Positions 23,792 through 32,014 of a stretch of 33,095 bases of DNA are shown piece after piece. The notes below the pieces were generated by a model. The model ran no database searches. It worked only from the letters and a program-made list of their open reading frames with translations, and was not told where the DNA came from. Made by a program: the position numbers and the translations under genes. The stretch is from an uncultured Roseicyclus sp. Its GTDB lineage: Bacteria; Pseudomonadota; Alphaproteobacteria; Rhodobacterales; Rhodobacteraceae. Each line of letters opens with the position of its first letter. The first letter of the stretch is position 1. The stretch spans positions 1 to 33,095 of the forward strand of contig NZ_CALAHQ010000013.1 in NCBI RefSeq assembly GCF_937892565.1, in the 5' to 3' direction.

Positions 23792-24874
23792 ATGACCCAG
23801 ACCCGCGATACCATTCTTGACGCGCTGCGCAGCCTGAGCTTGCCCGATGGTGGCGATCCGGTCAGCCGCGACATGGTGCGCGCGCTCAAGATCGAGGGTG
23901 GCAAGATCAGCTTTGTGCTGGAGGCCGAAAGCCCCGACATGGCGCGCCGCATGGAACCCGTGCGCCTTGCCTGCGAGGGGCTGGTGCGCAAGCTGCCCGG
24001 TGTCGACCAGGTCAGCGTGGCCCTGACCGCGCATGGTCCCGCCCCGAAATCCGCCCCCACGGCCGCGCCGCCCAGTCTGAAAATCGGGGGCCATCCGACG
24101 CCACAGGCCGGGCCGATGACCCCCTCGGGGGTCAAGCGCATCATCGCGGTGGGGTCGGGCAAGGGCGGCGTGGGCAAATCCACCGTGGCCTCGAACCTTG
24201 CTGTCGCCCTGGCGCGGGCGGGCAAGCGTGTCGGGCTTCTGGATGCCGATATCTATGGGCCCAGCCAGCCGCGCATGATGGGCGTCAACAAGCGCCCCGC
24301 CTCGCCCGATGGCAAGACGATCATCCCGCTGCACGGGCATGGCGTCACGCTGATGTCCATCGGTTTCATGCTGCCCGAGGAAAAGGCCGTGGTCTGGCGT
24401 GGGCCGATGTTGATGGGCGCGCTGCAGCAGATGCTGACACAGGTGGAATGGGGCGATCTGGATGTGCTGATCGTCGATCTGCCACCCGGCACGGGCGATG
24501 TGGCGATGACGCTGTGCCAGCGGTCGGATGTGACGGGGGCGATCGTGGTGTCCACGCCGCAGGATGTGGCGCTTTTGGATGCGCGCAAGGCGCTCAACAT
24601 GTTCGAGCTGCTCAAGACCCCGGTTCTGGGGCTGATCGAAAACATGGGCGTCTATCATTGCCCGAACTGCGGGCATGAGGCGCATATCTTTGGCCAGGGC
24701 GGCGTCAAGGCCGAGGCCGACAAGCTGGGCCTGCCATTTCTGGGGTCGCTTCCCATCGATCTTGACACCCGGCTGGCGGGGGATGCGGGCATCCCCATCG
24801 CGGTCGGCGAGGGGCCGATGGCCAAGGCCTATGGTGCCCTTGCCCAGCGTCTGATCGCGGGTGGTGTGGTCTGA
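23792..24874 (+). CDS. mrp: Iron-sulfur cluster carrier Mrp/ApbC
   Basis: This P-loop ATPase carries Fe-S clusters to target proteins. The 360 aa protein has an N-terminal MIP18-like domain (1-80), then a linker rich in Ala and Pro. The Walker A motif GKGGVGKST (123-131), switch regions DADIYGPSQP and DLPPGTGD, and the CxxC pair Cys290/Cys293 in YHCPNCGHE, which binds the bridging cluster at the dimer interface, are all intact. ATG 23792 matches the family N-terminus; the longer frame overlaps the MFS gene. A terminator follows 11 bases after the stop. Confidence 0.95.
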   Translation: MTQTRDTILDALRSLSLPDGGDPVSRDMVRALKIEGGKISFVLEAESPDMARRMEPVRLACEGLVRKLPGVDQVSVALTAHGPAPKSAPTAAPPSLKIGGHPTPQAGPMTPSGVKRIIAVGSGKGGVGKSTVASNLAVALARAGKRVGLLDADIYGPSQPRMMGVNKRPASPDGKTIIPLHGHGVTLMSIGFMLPEEKAVVWRGPMLMGALQQMLTQVEWGDLDVLIVDLPPGTGDVAMTLCQRSDVTGAIVVSTPQDVALLDARKALNMFELLKTPVLGLIENMGVYHCPNCGHEAHIFGQGGVKAEADKLGLPFLGSLPIDLDTRLAGDAGIPIAVGEGPMAKAYGALAQRLIAGGVV

Positions 24875-24885
24875 CGACCGCCCAG

Positions 24886-24908
24886 GGATGCGATGATTCG
24901 CATCCTTT
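24886..24908 (+). terminator. Terminator after mrp
   Basis: A perfect 8 bp stem GGATGCGA / TCGCATCC with loop TGAT is followed by only TTTC. The stem is strong, the T-run weak. Confidence 0.6.
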
Positions 24909-24972
24909 CGGCTCAGGGCCGGTCACCGCTGGTCAGGTTTCCATCGCTGGTTCAAAAAAATCCGGGACAGGG

Positions 24973-24997
24973 TCCCACCTTCTCCCATGTGTCCCCA
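24973..24997 (-). promoter_or_regulatory. Three TGGGN direct repeats, candidate MraZ box
   Basis: On the minus strand TGGGG, TGGGA and TGGGA (24997-24993, 24987-24983, 24977-24973) stand in the same orientation with exactly 5 bases between them. Three TGGGN repeats with 5-base spacers is the described target of the MraZ repressor in E. coli. Here the set is about 440 bases before mraZ and reads against it, so autoregulation from this site is inference. Confidence 0.5.
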
Positions 24998-25007
24998 TGG
25001 GCCTGTG

Positions 25008-25026
25008 ACCCCCATATCTTGGGGGT
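25008..25026. repeat. Hairpin ACCCCCA / TGGGGGT
   Basis: A 7 bp perfect stem with a TATCT loop lies between the two groups of TGGGN boxes. It contains CCCCA and TGGGG one helical turn apart, so it may also be read as a pair of inverted MraZ half-sites. No T-run follows. Confidence 0.4.
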
Positions 25027-25102
25027 GCAATCACATAGGCTACAAAGGGTGCGCTTTTGGGGGGCGTTCCGGCCTGTCATCGGATTGCGCGACAGCTTGA
25101 AA

Positions 25103-25127
25103 TCCCAAGAAATGGGAATGTTTCCCA
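25103..25127 (+). promoter_or_regulatory. Second TGGGA cluster, alternating orientation, 10-base period
   Basis: TCCCA (25103-25107), TGGGA (25113-25117) and TCCCA (25123-25127) start exactly 10 bases apart, each with a 5-base spacer. The units alternate in direction, unlike the direct repeats described for E. coli. The cluster lies just before the expected promoter of the mraZ leader (TTTACA at 25137), a good place for repression. Confidence 0.5.
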
Positions 25128-25171
25128 AAAAAAGGGTTTACATGGGGTCATACTCCGTGGCATCACTCACC

Positions 25172-25375
25172 CATTGGCAGACGGGATAGACATCGGGCCG
25201 CAAAGGCCTGAACCAAAAACAAAAAACGGCAGGTTCATACAGGCATCTCCAACGCCAGACAAAGAGATCCGGCGCGCAAGCAAGCAGACATCCCCCCAGG
25301 TGGCCTGCGCAGTCGGACACCCAGCGATGGGACGAGAGCGGCGGATCGAGCAATGGCAGCTTGCTCGATCCGCCG
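25172..25375 (+). ncRNA. Structured mraZ leader, UpsM-like sRNA candidate
   Basis: The 5' leader of mraZ ends in a 15 bp perfect hairpin (arms 25339-25353 and 25361-25375, 7-base loop TGGCAGC). Upstream, GCCT-GAACC (25206-25214) pairs with GGTTC (25232-25236) and AGGC (25241-25244) around an A-rich loop. In Rhodobacter sphaeroides the abundant sRNA UpsM is made from the mraZ 5' UTR by partial termination and RNase E processing, and is about 200 nt long. The 5' end given here is a guess; the 3' end is the hairpin. After the hairpin the sequence is GTTTCCATTT, with no good T-run, so termination would be incomplete, which would allow mraZ expression. Confidence 0.6.
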
Positions 25376-25433
25376 TTTCCATTTCCGGCGGCCCTGACAG
25401 AGCCGCACCGAGGCAGCAAAAGGGCACAGTCCC

Positions 25434-25955
25434 GTGGATCGTGAGTTCACCGGCGTCAGCCGGAACAAGATGGACGGAAAGGGCCGGGTGTCGATCCCGG
25501 TCAAGTTTCGCCGTGTCTTGCAGAACTGCGATGCCGATTATGTCTCTGGCGGCGTGCTGCGCTTGCATGTCACCTTTGGCGATCCAACCAAGACTTATCT
25601 CGAATGCTGGTCGGCCGACGCCTATGCGCGGCTTTTGGCCCGCATCAGCCGCATGAAGGCAGGCACGGCCCAGGCCCGCATCATGGCCTATTACTACAAG
25701 ACCATGTCGGAAACCGTGACGCTGGATGACACCGGCCGCATCGTCTTGTCACAGGAATTGCGCGACAAGATTTCGCTTGATGAGGAAGCCGCCTTCGAGG
25801 GGCATGGCGAGAAATTCCACATCCTCAGCCCGGCGCAGGCCGATCAACAGGCCGCGACCTTTGCCGCGCTTCTGGCCGAACTGGCCCAAGATGACCCGCA
25901 TTTCGATGCGCTGTCGCTTTTGCCCGACGAGCCGGCGGCGATGGATGCGGAATGA
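25434..25955 (+). CDS. mraZ: Transcriptional regulator MraZ, GTG start
   Basis: MraZ is a DNA-binding protein of the AbrB-like fold that represses the dcw cluster through TGGGN repeats. The 173 aa protein has two copies of the fold. The first begins near [17 protein letters not shown], the second near [20 protein letters not shown], each with the conserved D-x-x-GR segment. The only start in a suitable place is GTG 25434, with AAAGGG about 8 bases upstream. GTG may keep translation low. Its stop overlaps rsmH (ATGA). It is preceded by a long structured leader and two box clusters. Confidence 0.93.
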   Translation: MDREFTGVSRNKMDGKGRVSIPVKFRRVLQNCDADYVSGGVLRLHVTFGDPTKTYLECWSADAYARLLARISRMKAGTAQARIMAYYYKTMSETVTLDDTGRIVLSQELRDKISLDEEAAFEGHGEKFHILSPAQADQQAATFAALLAELAQDDPHFDALSLLPDEPAAMDAE

Positions 25956-26950
25956 CGGGCGCAGGCGCGACACAGACGGGCCGCGCACCCCATGTTCCCG
26001 TTCTTTTGCGCGCCCTGCTCAAGGCCGTGGCCCCTGTGCAAGGTGTCTGGCTTGATGGCACCTTTGGCGCGGGCGGCTATGCGCGCGGCTTGCTTGACGC
26101 AGGTGCCGATCGGGTGATCGGCATTGATCGCGACCCGCTGGCCTTTGCGATGGCGGCCCCCTGGGCCGGGGCCCATGGCGACCGGTTGCGGCTGGTGCAA
26201 GGCACGTTTTCCGATCTTGATCGGCTGGCGGACGTGCCGCTTGATGGTGTGGCGCTGGATCTGGGCGTCTCGTCGATGCAGCTTGACCGCGCCGAGCGGG
26301 GTTTTTCCTTTCTGTCGGATGGTCCCTTGGACATGCGCATGGGGCAAACCGGGCTGTCGGCCGCTGATATCGTCAACACCGCCCCCGAGGCGCTGATCGC
26401 CGATATTCTCTATCACTACGGCGAAGAACATGCCGCCCGCCGGATCGCGCGCGCCATTCTGGCCGAACGCACCAAAGGGCCGATCGTGTCGACCCTGCAG
26501 CTGGCCCGGATCGTCGAAAGCTGCCTGCCGCGCAAGAAACCCGGCCAAAGCCATCCCGCAACCCGCAGCTTTCAGGCGATCCGCATCGCGGTGAATGATG
26601 AATTGCGCCAGCTGGTCGATGGGCTGGAGGCGGCCGAGCGTGCCTTGAAGCCCGGTGGAAAGCTGGCGGTCGTGACCTTTCATTCGCTCGAAGACCGTAT
26701 CGTCAAGCGCTTTCTGGCGGAACGATCCAGCACCGGGGGGGGCGGATCGCGCCACGCGCCCGAGGCGCATCATCAGATCCCGGGTTTCGATCTGACGATG
26801 AAAAAGGCTATTGCGCCCGATGCAGATGAGCTGTCAGAAAACCCGCGCTCCCGCTCGGCGCGGTTGCGTGTTGCCACCCGCGCCATAGCCCCCGCAGCGC
26901 CGGTCGATCGAAGCAAGCTAGGCCTGCCCCTGTTGCCGGAGGTAATGTGA
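25952..26950 (+). CDS. rsmH: 16S rRNA (cytosine1402-N4)-methyltransferase RsmH
   Basis: RsmH (formerly MraW) methylates N4 of C1402 in the decoding site of 16S rRNA using S-adenosylmethionine. The 332 aa protein has [13 protein letters not shown], the AdoMet loop [35 protein letters not shown], and near the end [16 protein letters not shown] and [10 protein letters not shown], all family hallmarks. It starts in the ATGA overlap with mraZ and ends in a TGATG overlap with ftsL. Confidence 0.96.
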   Translation: MTGAGATQTGRAPHVPVLLRALLKAVAPVQGVWLDGTFGAGGYARGLLDAGADRVIGIDRDPLAFAMAAPWAGAHGDRLRLVQGTFSDLDRLADVPLDGVALDLGVSSMQLDRAERGFSFLSDGPLDMRMGQTGLSAADIVNTAPEALIADILYHYGEEHAARRIARAILAERTKGPIVSTLQLARIVESCLPRKKPGQSHPATRSFQAIRIAVNDELRQLVDGLEAAERALKPGGKLAVVTFHSLEDRIVKRFLAERSSTGGGGSRHAPEAHHQIPGFDLTMKKAIAPDADELSENPRSRSARLRVATRAIAPAAPVDRSKLGLPLLPEVM

Positions 26951-27306
26951 TGCGCGCCTTTGCGACCTTGTGCGGTATGCTGCTGGTAATCGGTCTGGGC
27001 TATTGGGCCTATCATCAAACCATCCTGACCCAACAGGCCGAGCGCCGCGTTGAACGGATTCAGGCTGACATCGGCGCACAGCGGCAGCGGCTTTCGATCT
27101 TGCGCGCGGAATGGGCTTATCTGAACCGGCCAGACCGGTTGCGGGAACTGGGCTACATCAATTTCGACCGCCTGGGGCTTTTGCCACTGGCACCCGAGCA
27201 ATTCGGTCGTGCGACCCAGATACCCTATCCCCAACCGCCAGCCGTCCTTGTTTCGGACGATCTCATCATCGGTAGCGTCGCGCTGTCAGAGGAACGGATC
27301 CCATGA
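26950..27306 (+). CDS. ftsL: Cell division protein FtsL
   Basis: FtsL is a small bitopic membrane protein that forms a complex with FtsB and FtsQ and activates the FtsW-FtsI synthase. The 118 aa protein has one N-terminal membrane segment (FATLCGMLLVIGLGYWAYHQ). A coiled-coil follows (about 26-55, AERRVERIQADIGAQRQRLS), then an extended tail. Sequence identity is naturally low in this family; position between rsmH and ftsI supports the call. GGAGG is 7 bases before ATG 26950, better than for GTG 26947. Confidence 0.88.
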   Translation: MRAFATLCGMLLVIGLGYWAYHQTILTQQAERRVERIQADIGAQRQRLSILRAEWAYLNRPDRLRELGYINFDRLGLLPLAPEQFGRATQIPYPQPPAVLVSDDLIIGSVALSEERIP

Positions 27307-29084
27307 CGATGCGCACACCTCTGCGGCCCTTGGCGCGGATCCTTCCGGCGCGCGCGCGTGGCGACAACCCCGATCTGATCGAGCGTGAAAACCTGCGCTT
27401 GCGCCATGAGGTCGCCCGCGACCGCTTGCGCCAGCGCACCGAAGGCCGGATGCTGCTGGTCGCCCTTGTTTTCGTATGCGCCTTCGGTTGGGTGGGCGTT
27501 CGCATGGCGGCCCTGGCCACCACCGAGGTCGAAGAACCCGCCGTGGCACAGGCGACAAGCTCGATCTTGACCACGCGCGCCGATATCGTTGACCGCGAAG
27601 GCCGTGTCTTGGCCACAAATTTTGCCACGAATGCGCTGTACGCCCATCCGCATGAAATCGTGGATGCCCGCGCTGCCGCCGATGGGCTGGCGCGCATATT
27701 CCCCGAAATGCAGGCCGCAGAGCTGCAAACGCGCTTGGCATCGGACCGTCGCTTTTTGTGGTTGCGCCGGTATCTCAGCCCGGAACAAGAACAGATGGTT
27801 CATGATCTGGGCGAGCCCGGGCTTTTGTTTGGTCCGCGCGAGATGCGGCTATATCCCAACGGGCGGCTTGCGGCCCATGTTCTGGGTGGGGCCAGTTTCG
27901 GGCAAGAGGCGGTCGATGCGGCCGAGGTGATCGGCGTGGCCGGCGTCGAGGCGGTGTTTGATGCAAGTCTGCGCGATCCGGGTCGCACCGAGCCCTTGCA
28001 ATTGTCGCTCGATCTGTCGGTGCAGGCCGCCGTCGAAGAAGTGCTGGCCGGCGGCATGGCGCTGATGAATGCGCGCGGTGCCGCCGCGGTGATGATGGAT
28101 GCCCACACGGGCGAAATCATCGCGCTGGCCAGCCTGCCCGATTTCGACCCCAACGCCCGCCCGGCCCCGTCCACCCAAGGCGATCCGGGCGATAGCCCGC
28201 TGTTCAATCGTGCCGTTCAGGGCGTCTATGAGCTGGGTTCGGTGTTCAAGATCTTTGCCATCGCGCAAGGTCTCGAGCTTGACCTGATCGAACCCGATGA
28301 CATGATCGACACCCGTGGACCGATGCGCGCCGGAGGCTTCACCATCCGCGATTATCACAGCCGTGGGGCCGAGCAGACGGTCCATGATGTGTTCATCCAT
28401 TCCTCCAACATCGGGACCGTCCGCATCGCACAACGGATCGGTGGCGAAAGACAGCGGGCCTTTCTGGATGGCTTGGGCTTGCTCGTGCCCGCCCCGGTGG
28501 AAGTCATCGAGGCGCGCAATGCCCGCCCGTTGTCGCCCGCGCGCTGGACCGACATGTCGACCATGACCATTTCCTACGGCCATGGTGTGTCGACCTCGTT
28601 GATGCATCTGGCCGGCGCCTATGCCACGATGGTCAACGGGGGCACCCGTGTCGTGCCCACGCTGTTGCGGCAAGATGCCCCGCAGATGGGCGCGCGCATC
28701 ATCTCCGAGGCCACAAGCGCGCAGCTGCGTGTCATGATGCGCGCCACCGTCACCGAAGGCACCGCGACCTTCGCCGATGTCGAAGGCTATGCCGTGGGCG
28801 GCAAGACCGGCACCGCCGACATGCCCAATCCCAAAGGCGGCTATTACGACGACCGCAACATCACCACCTTTGCGTCGGCATTTCCCATGCATGCGCCGCG
28901 CTATGTGCTGGTTGCGATGTTGCAGGAAGCCGTCGAAACCTCGGGCCCCGAGCCGCGCCGCACCGCGGGCTGGACCGTGGTGCCGGTCGCAGCCGAGATC
29001 ATTCGCCGCGCCGCGCCGCTGATGGGCCTCAGACCCGAGATTGAACCCGCCCCCATGGATGCGCTATCCAGCAGTTCACGGTGA
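27303..29084 (+). CDS. ftsI: Peptidoglycan transpeptidase FtsI (PBP3)
   Basis: FtsI cross-links septal peptidoglycan in the divisome. The 593 aa protein has a short cytoplasmic tail, one membrane segment (about 50-70), a pedestal domain (IVDREGRVLATNFATNALYA) and the transpeptidase domain. The three catalytic motifs are intact: Ser313-V-F-Lys316 (SxxK), Ser367-Ser-Asn369 (SxN) and Lys501-Thr-Gly (KTG). It begins in an ATGA overlap with ftsL. The pairing with MurE downstream is the usual dcw order. Confidence 0.97.
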   Translation: MTMRTPLRPLARILPARARGDNPDLIERENLRLRHEVARDRLRQRTEGRMLLVALVFVCAFGWVGVRMAALATTEVEEPAVAQATSSILTTRADIVDREGRVLATNFATNALYAHPHEIVDARAAADGLARIFPEMQAAELQTRLASDRRFLWLRRYLSPEQEQMVHDLGEPGLLFGPREMRLYPNGRLAAHVLGGASFGQEAVDAAEVIGVAGVEAVFDASLRDPGRTEPLQLSLDLSVQAAVEEVLAGGMALMNARGAAAVMMDAHTGEIIALASLPDFDPNARPAPSTQGDPGDSPLFNRAVQGVYELGSVFKIFAIAQGLELDLIEPDDMIDTRGPMRAGGFTIRDYHSRGAEQTVHDVFIHSSNIGTVRIAQRIGGERQRAFLDGLGLLVPAPVEVIEARNARPLSPARWTDMSTMTISYGHGVSTSLMHLAGAYATMVNGGTRVVPTLLRQDAPQMGARIISEATSAQLRVMMRATVTEGTATFADVEGYAVGGKTGTADMPNPKGGYYDDRNITTFASAFPMHAPRYVLVAMLQEAVETSGPEPRRTAGWTVVPVAAEIIRRAAPLMGLRPEIEPAPMDALSSSSR

Positions 29085-29108
29085 TCAGGCGGGGTTGGGG
29101 GGTTGGGC

Positions 29109-30593
29109 ATGGCGCCTCGGACAAGGCAATTGTCGGACCTCGGCCTGACCGCAAGGTCCGGGGGGGATGTGGCGGTCAGCGATCTGGTGCTGGACAGCCG
29201 CAAGATCGGGCCGGGGGCGCTGTTTGCCGCGCTGCCGGGCACCCGGCAGCATGGCGCCGATTTCATTGCCACCGCCCTGCAGATGGGCGCGGGCGCAATC
29301 CTGACCGACCGCGACGGTGCGGCGTTGGCTGCCCAAGCCCTTGCCCGATCGCGCGCCGCGCTGGTCGTGGTCGAAGATGCGCGCGCGGCCCTTGCCCATG
29401 CGGCAGCCCTGTGGTTCGGCACGCAGCCCGATGTCATGGTCGCGGTCACGGGCACCAACGGCAAGACCAGCGTGGCCAGCTTCACCCGCCAGATCTGGAC
29501 GCTTCTGGATCATGAGGCCGTCAATATCGGCACCACGGGCATCGAGGGCGCATTTTCCGCGCCGGGGATGCACACCACCCCCGATCCGCTGACGCTGCAT
29601 CGGGTCTTGGCCCAGATGGCGCAAGCGGGTGTCACCCATGCCGCGATGGAGGCATCATCCCATGGGCTCGATCAGCGCCGGATGGACGCTGTGCGCCTTG
29701 CCGCGGCCGGTTTCACCAATCTGACGCAAGATCATCTGGATTATCACGGCGATATGGAAACCTATTTCCACGCCAAGCTGCGCCTGTTTACCGAGCTTTT
29801 GGCCGAAGACGGGGTGGCGGTCGTCAATCTTGACGACAGCTATGGCCCCCGCGTCGCCGCCGCTTGCGCCCGCCGCGAGATCGAGGTGATCGGCCTTGGC
29901 CAGTATTCCGAGGATGCGGCGCTCAAGATCACCGGCCGCAGGCTGGATGACACGGGTCAGGATGTGCTGTTTCGCTGGCAGGGCCAGACGGTCCAAACCC
30001 GCCTGTCGCTGATCGGCGGCTTTCAGGCGCTCAATGTGCTGACCGCCGCGGGTCTGGTGATCGCCGCCGGTGAGGATGCGCAGGCGGTGTTTTCGGTGCT
30101 GCCCCGTCTGACGGGCGTGCGCGGGCGCATGCAGCTTGCGGGCCGCCGGGCCAATGGCGCGCCAGTGTTTGTCGATTACGCCCATACCCCCGATGCGCTG
30201 GAAACGGCCATTCGGGCGCTGCGCCCGCATGTCATGGGGCGCTTGATTGTCGTCTTCGGGGCGGGCGGCGACCGTGATCGGGGCAAGCGCCCCTTGATGG
30301 GCAAGGCGGCGGCAGAACACGCCGATGTGGTCTTTGTGACCGATGACAATCCCCGATCCGAAGACCCCGCCGCCATTCGCGCCGCGATCTTGCACGCCTG
30401 CCCCGAGGCGACCGAGGTGGGCGACCGCGCCGAGGCGATCTTGCGCGGGGTCGATGCGCTGGAGCCGGGTGATGCGCTGTTGATCGCGGGCAAGGGGCAT
30501 GAAAGCGGGCAGATCGTGGGCGATGTGGTCTATCCCTTCGACGATGTCGAACAGGCCAGCGTCGCCATCGCCGCGTTGGAGGGACGGGCATGA
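29109..30593 (+). CDS. murE: UDP-MurNAc-tripeptide synthetase MurE (meso-DAP adding)
   Basis: MurE adds the third amino acid to UDP-MurNAc-L-Ala-D-Glu. The 494 aa protein has the N-terminal UDP-MurNAc domain (VLDSRKIGPGALFAALPGTR), the ATP site VTGTNGKTS (113-121), EASSHGLDQRRMDAVRLAAA, and the C-terminal DDNPRSEDP. The DNPR sequence (413-416) is the mark of enzymes specific for meso-diaminopimelate. ATG 29109 is used; TTG 29103 is a possible alternative. The upstream GGGG-TTGGGGGG run is a poor Shine-Dalgarno sequence. It starts 24 bases after ftsI and ends in an ATGA overlap with murF. Confidence 0.96.
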   Translation: MAPRTRQLSDLGLTARSGGDVAVSDLVLDSRKIGPGALFAALPGTRQHGADFIATALQMGAGAILTDRDGAALAAQALARSRAALVVVEDARAALAHAAALWFGTQPDVMVAVTGTNGKTSVASFTRQIWTLLDHEAVNIGTTGIEGAFSAPGMHTTPDPLTLHRVLAQMAQAGVTHAAMEASSHGLDQRRMDAVRLAAAGFTNLTQDHLDYHGDMETYFHAKLRLFTELLAEDGVAVVNLDDSYGPRVAAACARREIEVIGLGQYSEDAALKITGRRLDDTGQDVLFRWQGQTVQTRLSLIGGFQALNVLTAAGLVIAAGEDAQAVFSVLPRLTGVRGRMQLAGRRANGAPVFVDYAHTPDALETAIRALRPHVMGRLIVVFGAGGDRDRGKRPLMGKAAAEHADVVFVTDDNPRSEDPAAIRAAILHACPEATEVGDRAEAILRGVDALEPGDALLIAGKGHESGQIVGDVVYPFDDVEQASVAIAALEGRA

Positions 30594-32014
30594 GCGGACT
30601 TTGGACAGCCGGCGATGCCGCCGCCGCGACGGCTGGGCGCATATCTGGCGATTGGATTGCGCGGGGGCTTTCCATCGACAGCCGCTCGGTGGTGCCGGGG
30701 GATATGTTCATCGCGCTCAGCGCGGTGCGCGACGGGCATGATTTCGTGGCCGATGCGCTGGCGCGGGGTGCTGTGGCGGCCATGGTGTCACGCGTGCCCG
30801 ACGGGGTGGATCGTGCACGGCTTTTGGTCGTGGATGATGTGATGGCGGGGTTGCGCGCCCTTGCCGTGGCGGCGCGCGCGCGCACCGCCGCAAAAGTGAT
30901 CGCCGTGACGGGATCGGTCGGCAAGACCACCGTCAAGGACATGCTGCGCGCGGCGCTGGCCCCGCAGGGGCGCACCCATGCCGCCCAGGCCAGCTTCAAC
31001 AACCACTGGGGCGTGCCGCTGACGCTGGCGCGGATGCCCGCCGACACCGAATTCGCGGTGATCGAGATCGGCATGAATGCCCCCGGTGAAATCGCGCCGC
31101 TGTCGCGCCTGTCGCGCCCCGATGTGGCGATCGTGACCACCGTCGCCCCCGCCCACCTTGAGGCCTTTGGCGTCATCAAAGGTATCGCCCATGAAAAGGC
31201 GGCGATCTTCGAGGGGCTGGCCCCGGGCGGGATCGCTCTGGCGTATGCCGATATCGACACCGCGCCGATCCTGTTCGACAAGGCCCGGGCCATGGGTGCC
31301 CGGCTGGTGCGGTTCGGGGGCGCCGATAGCGTCGAGGCGCGCATGATCAGCGCAAGGCTGGCCGATCGCACGACCGTGATCGAGGCCAGGATCCTTGGCA
31401 CGGAACGCGCCTTTGGCGTAGGCGCATCAGGGCGGCATTACGCGATGAACGCGCTGATCGCTCTGACGGCGGCGGAACTGGCCGGGGCCGATGCCGCACA
31501 GGCAGCCATTGCGCTGTCGGGCTGGACCCCGGTGCAAGGGCGCGGCACCCGCGAGGTGCTCCGGCTGGGGCCGGGCGCGGACCTGATGATCGAGATGATC
31601 GATGACGCCTTCAACGCCAATCCCGCCTCGATCGCCGCCGCGCTCGAGATGCTGGCCGCCGCCGAGCCCGCGGGACGGGGGCGGCGCATCGCGGTTCTGG
31701 GCGACATGCTGGAATTGGGCCCGACAGGCCCCGCGCTGCACGCCGCGCTTGCCGATCACCCGGCCATGGCGCGCATCGCCCTTGTGCATACCGTGGGCCC
31801 GTTGATGGCGCATCTGGATGCCGCACTGCCCGCAGCCATCCGGGGCAGCCATGCCGACAGTGCCGATGCGATGGCCACAGCCCTTCCACACACCCTTGAG
31901 CCGGGGGATATCGTGCTGTTGAAGGGCTCAAAGGGCATCAAGGTGTCCCGCGTGGTTGACGCCTTGCGAAAACTCGGGCAAGCGACAGCGGATCAAAGGG
32001 AGGGGCCCCACTAG
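30590..32014 (+). CDS. murF: UDP-MurNAc-tripeptide:D-Ala-D-Ala ligase MurF
   Basis: MurF adds D-Ala-D-Ala to complete the UDP-MurNAc-pentapeptide. The 474 aa protein has the N-terminal IDSRSVVPGDMFIALSA, the ATP-binding TGSVGKTTVKDML (from about 108), ASFNNHWGVPLTLARMPADT, AVIEIGMNAPGEIAPLSRL and a C-terminal DDAFNANPASIAAAL, followed by AVLGDMLELG. All are typical. GGAGGGACGGGC stands just before the ATG. It overlaps murE by ATGA and its stop directly touches the mraY start. Confidence 0.97.
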   Translation: MSGLWTAGDAAAATAGRISGDWIARGLSIDSRSVVPGDMFIALSAVRDGHDFVADALARGAVAAMVSRVPDGVDRARLLVVDDVMAGLRALAVAARARTAAKVIAVTGSVGKTTVKDMLRAALAPQGRTHAAQASFNNHWGVPLTLARMPADTEFAVIEIGMNAPGEIAPLSRLSRPDVAIVTTVAPAHLEAFGVIKGIAHEKAAIFEGLAPGGIALAYADIDTAPILFDKARAMGARLVRFGGADSVEARMISARLADRTTVIEARILGTERAFGVGASGRHYAMNALIALTAAELAGADAAQAAIALSGWTPVQGRGTREVLRLGPGADLMIEMIDDAFNANPASIAAALEMLAAAEPAGRGRRIAVLGDMLELGPTGPALHAALADHPAMARIALVHTVGPLMAHLDAALPAAIRGSHADSADAMATALPHTLEPGDIVLLKGSKGIKVSRVVDALRKLGQATADQREGPH

